From the NCBI GenBank assembly GCA_020636005.1, contig JACJYR010000001.1:2918501-2982500 (forward strand): a stretch of 64,000 bases of DNA. The letters are read 5' to 3'. Both the position numbers and the translations under genes were made by a program. Every line of letters begins with the position of its first letter. The stretch's first letter is position 1. Below, piece after piece: positions 61,435 to 64,000 of the stretch. The stretch comes from Lewinellaceae bacterium. GTDB taxonomy: Bacteria; Bacteroidota; Bacteroidia; Chitinophagales; Saprospiraceae. Under the pieces are notes generated by a model. The model was not told the DNA's origin. It made no database searches and saw nothing but the letters and a program-made list of their open reading frames with translations.

Positions 61435-61845
61435 GAAACCTGATTGGCTGCAGGCTGCTTTTCAAAAGCCACTTTCCTCGTGCCAGGACAAACGGTATCG
61501 TATTTCAAAAAACTAACTTCAGGTAGCCAGGCTTAACAGCTTGTGCAAAATGACCGCTTCCTGAATTCGGTTGGGTTGGCTGAATGCTCAACTTTCCCAA
61601 CCTCTCAACAAGTTAATTCGCATACGCAACGCACTACGCTGTAAATTAGATTCCTTGTTTTTCGATTGCAGGAATAAGATGTAAGAAATCAGATTTTAGA
61701 TTTACCAGTGCCCGCAAAATCTCAAATCTTATATCGCCCATCGAATTTCTTAAATCGAAAGAAACTTAGTTTACGGTGTTCTAACTTTGCCCAAGGGCAG
61801 ATACCCCAATCCCATCTGCGCACCCAGGACGGCAACCAAACATTC
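61435..61845. other. Gap between the TlpA-like gene and recG
   Basis: AT-rich with short direct motifs (AAATCAGATTTTAGATTTACC, AAATCTCAAATC near 61687-61727) but no gene. The recG promoter is expected here. Nothing else is seen. Confidence 0.4.
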
Positions 61846-63975
61846 ATGCCAACCATCCTCGACACCTCCATTGAATACCTCAAAGGCGTCGGTACCGTCA
61901 AGGCCGACATGCTGAAAAAAGAACTCGGTATCCATACTTTGGGTGACCTGCTGACGGCCTACCCCTACCGCTACGTGGACAAGACCCGTTTTCATAAAAT
62001 AAGCGAACTGACGGAAGACAGCGGCGAGGTGCAGTTAAAAGGCGTGCTGCGCAAGGTGGAAGTGTTGGGCGAGGGTAGCAAGCGGAGGCTCGTTGCCCGC
62101 TTCCGGGACGGGACGGGCGTCATCGAGTTGGTCTGGTTCAGGGGCATCTACTGGCTGGAGCGGCACCTGAAGGTCGGGGCTGAGCATGTAGTTTTCGGCA
62201 GGGTCAACTCCTTCAACAGCCTGCTCAACATCCCCCATCCCGAAATCGAGGAAGTAACCGGGGAAAACCAGGAAGCAGAGCGCACCTTCGCCCCGGTCTA
62301 TTCCAGTACCGACAAGCTGAACGCCAAGGGCCTTGACGCCAAAGGACGCCGCCGGATCATGGAGGCTTTGTTTGAAAAAATCGCCCATGCCGGCCCCGAT
62401 GGAGCAGGGCAGGCCCTGCCTGAAAACCTGCCGGACTATATGCTCCAAAAACTGAAACTGCCCGCCCGCTACGATGCCTTGCGCTGGATCCACTTCCCCA
62501 GGAACCAGGAAGAACTGGACGCCGCTACCCGCCGCCTGAAATTTGAGGAACTCTTTTTCCTGCAAATGCGGCTGCTGCAAAGCAAGTACCGCCGCAAGCA
62601 GGCCATCAAAGGCTATGTCTTCTCCAAAGTGGGCGACTTTTTTCACCAGTTTTACAAAGAAAAACTGCCCTTCGAACTCACGGATGCACAGAAGCGGGTC
62701 GTCAAAGAAATCAGGGCGGACATGGGCGCCGGCATCCAGATGAACCGTCTCCTGCAGGGCGACGTCGGCAGCGGTAAGACGGTCGTGGGCCTGCTGTGTA
62801 TGCTGATTGCCCTGGACAATGGCTACCAGGCCTGCCTTATGGCCCCTACCGAAATCCTTGCGCAGCAGCATTTCATCGGCATCAGCGATTACGTGGCGGG
62901 CATGGGCATCGAAGTCGCCTTTCTTTCCGGCACGGTGAAGGGCAAAAAGCGCCAAAAAATCCTGGAAGATCTCGCCGCCGGGCGCATCCACATCCTCATC
63001 GGCACTCATGCCCTTATCGAGGATTGGGTCGTGTTCCAGAACCTCGGCCTTGCTATCACCGACGAGCAGCACCGCTTCGGCGTGGCCCAACGGGCCTCCC
63101 TTTGGAAAAAGAGCAAGCCCCTGCCTCCGCACGTGCTCGTGATGACGGCCACGCCCATCCCCCGCACCCTCGCCATGACCCTCTACGGCGACCTCGACGT
63201 ATCGGTGATTGACGAACTGCCGCCTGGCCGCAAGCCCATCACCACCGTTCACCGCACGGAAAACCACCGCCTTCGGGTGTTCGGTTTTATGAAAGAAGAA
63301 ATCGAAAAAGGGCGGCAGATCTACGTCGTCTATCCGCTCATCGAGGAAAGTGAAAAACTCGACCTCAAAAACCTGATGGAAGGCTACGAGGCCCTCAGCC
63401 GGGAATTCCCGCCCCCGGAATACCAACTCAGCATTGTACACGGCAAGATGAAACCCGCCGACAAGGACTTCGAGATGCAGCGCTTTGTGAAAGGGGAAAC
63501 CCAGATCATGGTGGCCACCACTGTGATTGAGGTGGGGGTGAACGTGCCAAACGCCAGTGTGATGATCATTGAAAACACCGAGCGTTTTGGCCTTTCGCAA
63601 CTGCACCAACTGCGGGGCCGGGTAGGCCGGGGGGCTGAGCAGAGCTTTTGCATCCTGATGACGGATTTCAAGCTGAGCGCCGAGGCCCGTGAACGCATCC
63701 AAACGATGGTGAGTACCAACAACGGTTTTGAAATTGCCGAAGCCGATCTCCGCTTGCGGGGGCCTGGCAACATGGAAGGCACCCAGCAAAGCGGCCTCCT
63801 CGACCTGCACATCGCCGACCTGGGCCGGGATGGGAAAATCCTTCAGGCTGCCCGTGAACTTGCATTGCGCATTTTGGAAAAAGACCCTGAATTGGCCAAT
63901 CCGCTGAACGAACGGCTAAAGGCATACCTGGCCAATCCGGGCAGAAAGGTGCACAATTGGGGCAGGATCAGTTAG
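61846..63975 (+). CDS. recG: ATP-dependent DNA helicase RecG
   Basis: 709 residues from the Met at 61846, the usual RecG length; the longer frame runs into the upstream gap. N-terminal wedge/OB domain (about 1-190, GVGTVKADMLKKELGIHTLG, AYPYRYVDKTRFHKI). SF2 motifs: Walker A GDVGSGKT (305-312), DEQH box (406-409), TATPIPRTLAMTLYGDLD, then QIMVATTVIEVGVNVPNASV and QLHQLRGRVGRGAEQSFCIL (motifs V and VI), and the C-terminal TRG-like wedge (IAEADLRLRGPGNMEGTQQS). It reverses stalled replication forks and processes branched DNA. The catalytic set is complete. Confidence 0.97.
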   Translation: MPTILDTSIEYLKGVGTVKADMLKKELGIHTLGDLLTAYPYRYVDKTRFHKISELTEDSGEVQLKGVLRKVEVLGEGSKRRLVARFRDGTGVIELVWFRGIYWLERHLKVGAEHVVFGRVNSFNSLLNIPHPEIEEVTGENQEAERTFAPVYSSTDKLNAKGLDAKGRRRIMEALFEKIAHAGPDGAGQALPENLPDYMLQKLKLPARYDALRWIHFPRNQEELDAATRRLKFEELFFLQMRLLQSKYRRKQAIKGYVFSKVGDFFHQFYKEKLPFELTDAQKRVVKEIRADMGAGIQMNRLLQGDVGSGKTVVGLLCMLIALDNGYQACLMAPTEILAQQHFIGISDYVAGMGIEVAFLSGTVKGKKRQKILEDLAAGRIHILIGTHALIEDWVVFQNLGLAITDEQHRFGVAQRASLWKKSKPLPPHVLVMTATPIPRTLAMTLYGDLDVSVIDELPPGRKPITTVHRTENHRLRVFGFMKEEIEKGRQIYVVYPLIEESEKLDLKNLMEGYEALSREFPPPEYQLSIVHGKMKPADKDFEMQRFVKGETQIMVATTVIEVGVNVPNASVMIIENTERFGLSQLHQLRGRVGRGAEQSFCILMTDFKLSAEARERIQTMVSTNNGFEIAEADLRLRGPGNMEGTQQSGLLDLHIADLGRDGKILQAARELALRILEKDPELANPLNERLKAYLANPGRKVHNWGRIS

Positions 63976-63980
63976 CGTTC

Positions 63981-64000
63981 ATGGCCGAAACACAGATGGT
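63981..64000 (+). CDS. Possible start of a further gene, cut by the window edge
   Basis: ATGGCCGAAACACAGATGG begins 5 bp after the recG stop and stays open for the six codons visible. Close spacing suggests an operon with recG. It is too short to name. Confidence 0.25.

Noticed and set aside
1..64000. CRISPR arrays, rRNA, tRNA and replication origin
   Set aside because: No regularly spaced short repeats, no cloverleaf or rRNA-like segments and no DnaA-box cluster were seen when reading the window.

Overview
The window looks like a chromosome segment of a Bacteroidota bacterium, most likely in or near the Saprospiraceae. The evidence is several very long secreted proteins with type IX secretion system (T9SS) C-terminal sorting domains of types A and B, a PorP/SprF protein, GEVED and SprB-type repeats, a DUF3570 protein, an MbnP/MbnH pair, and a TlpA-like thioredoxin. 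The core genes are GC-rich. Several patches (about 0.6-3.8 kb, 10.5-11.9 kb, 18.6-25.4 kb) are clearly more AT-rich and look acquired. No rRNA, tRNA or CRISPR array was recognised.

Layout. 1-3.7 kb (minus strand): two near-identical ORF-less group IIC introns flank a small secreted-protein gene, and the second intron abuts a hairpin resembling an integron attC site; an Mrr-like nuclease gene follows. 4.2-9.7 kb: a 1778-residue type B T9SS adhesin followed by a 43-residue ORF and a strong terminator. 10.4-12 kb: an AT-rich island with a lipoprotein gene divergent from an HxlR regulator, with palindromic operator candidates between them. 12.5-14.9 kb: a probable copper-acquisition operon (Cys-rich small protein, MbnP, diheme MbnH). 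15-18.1 kb: an FG-GAP/VCBS T9SS protein. 18.5-25.4 kb: what I read as an integrase-less cassette array. Two gene units are bounded by inverted repeats and separated by an attC-like site, and three insertion sequences (ISL3, IS3, IS5/IS903 types) have landed in them with clean target duplications of 8, 3 and 9 bp. The first cassette gene is a PD-(D/E)XK nuclease and the second a decayed C10 protease followed by a lipoprotein. 25.7-33 kb: a MacB/FtsX permease, a beta-helix/PA14 lipoprotein, small membrane and VOC proteins, and DUF3570. 33.2-37.5 kb: a SprB-like T9SS protein. 38-40.4 kb: an ECF sigma / anti-sigma / DUF4097 operon. 41.7-48.9 kb: a 2409-residue beta-helix and GEVED protein. 49.4-56.6 kb: an M48-like lipoprotein without its zinc motif, PorP/SprF, and a 1736-residue type B adhesin. 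57.3-64 kb: Gfo/Idh/MocA oxidoreductase, DUF1328, an ABC ATPase, a TlpA-like protein, and RecG.

How it fits together: the large T9SS cargo proteins and the PorP/SprF gene suggest a surface-adhesion or gliding lifestyle. MbnP/MbnH suggests envelope copper handling. The most notable point is the evidence for mobile gene cassettes with attC-like ends but no integrase in the window, carrying two PD-(D/E)XK nucleases and a protease, and apparently targeted by group IIC introns. Two further small dispersed repeat families (about 110 bp with 4 copies; about 140 bp with 2 copies) lie in intergenic gaps.
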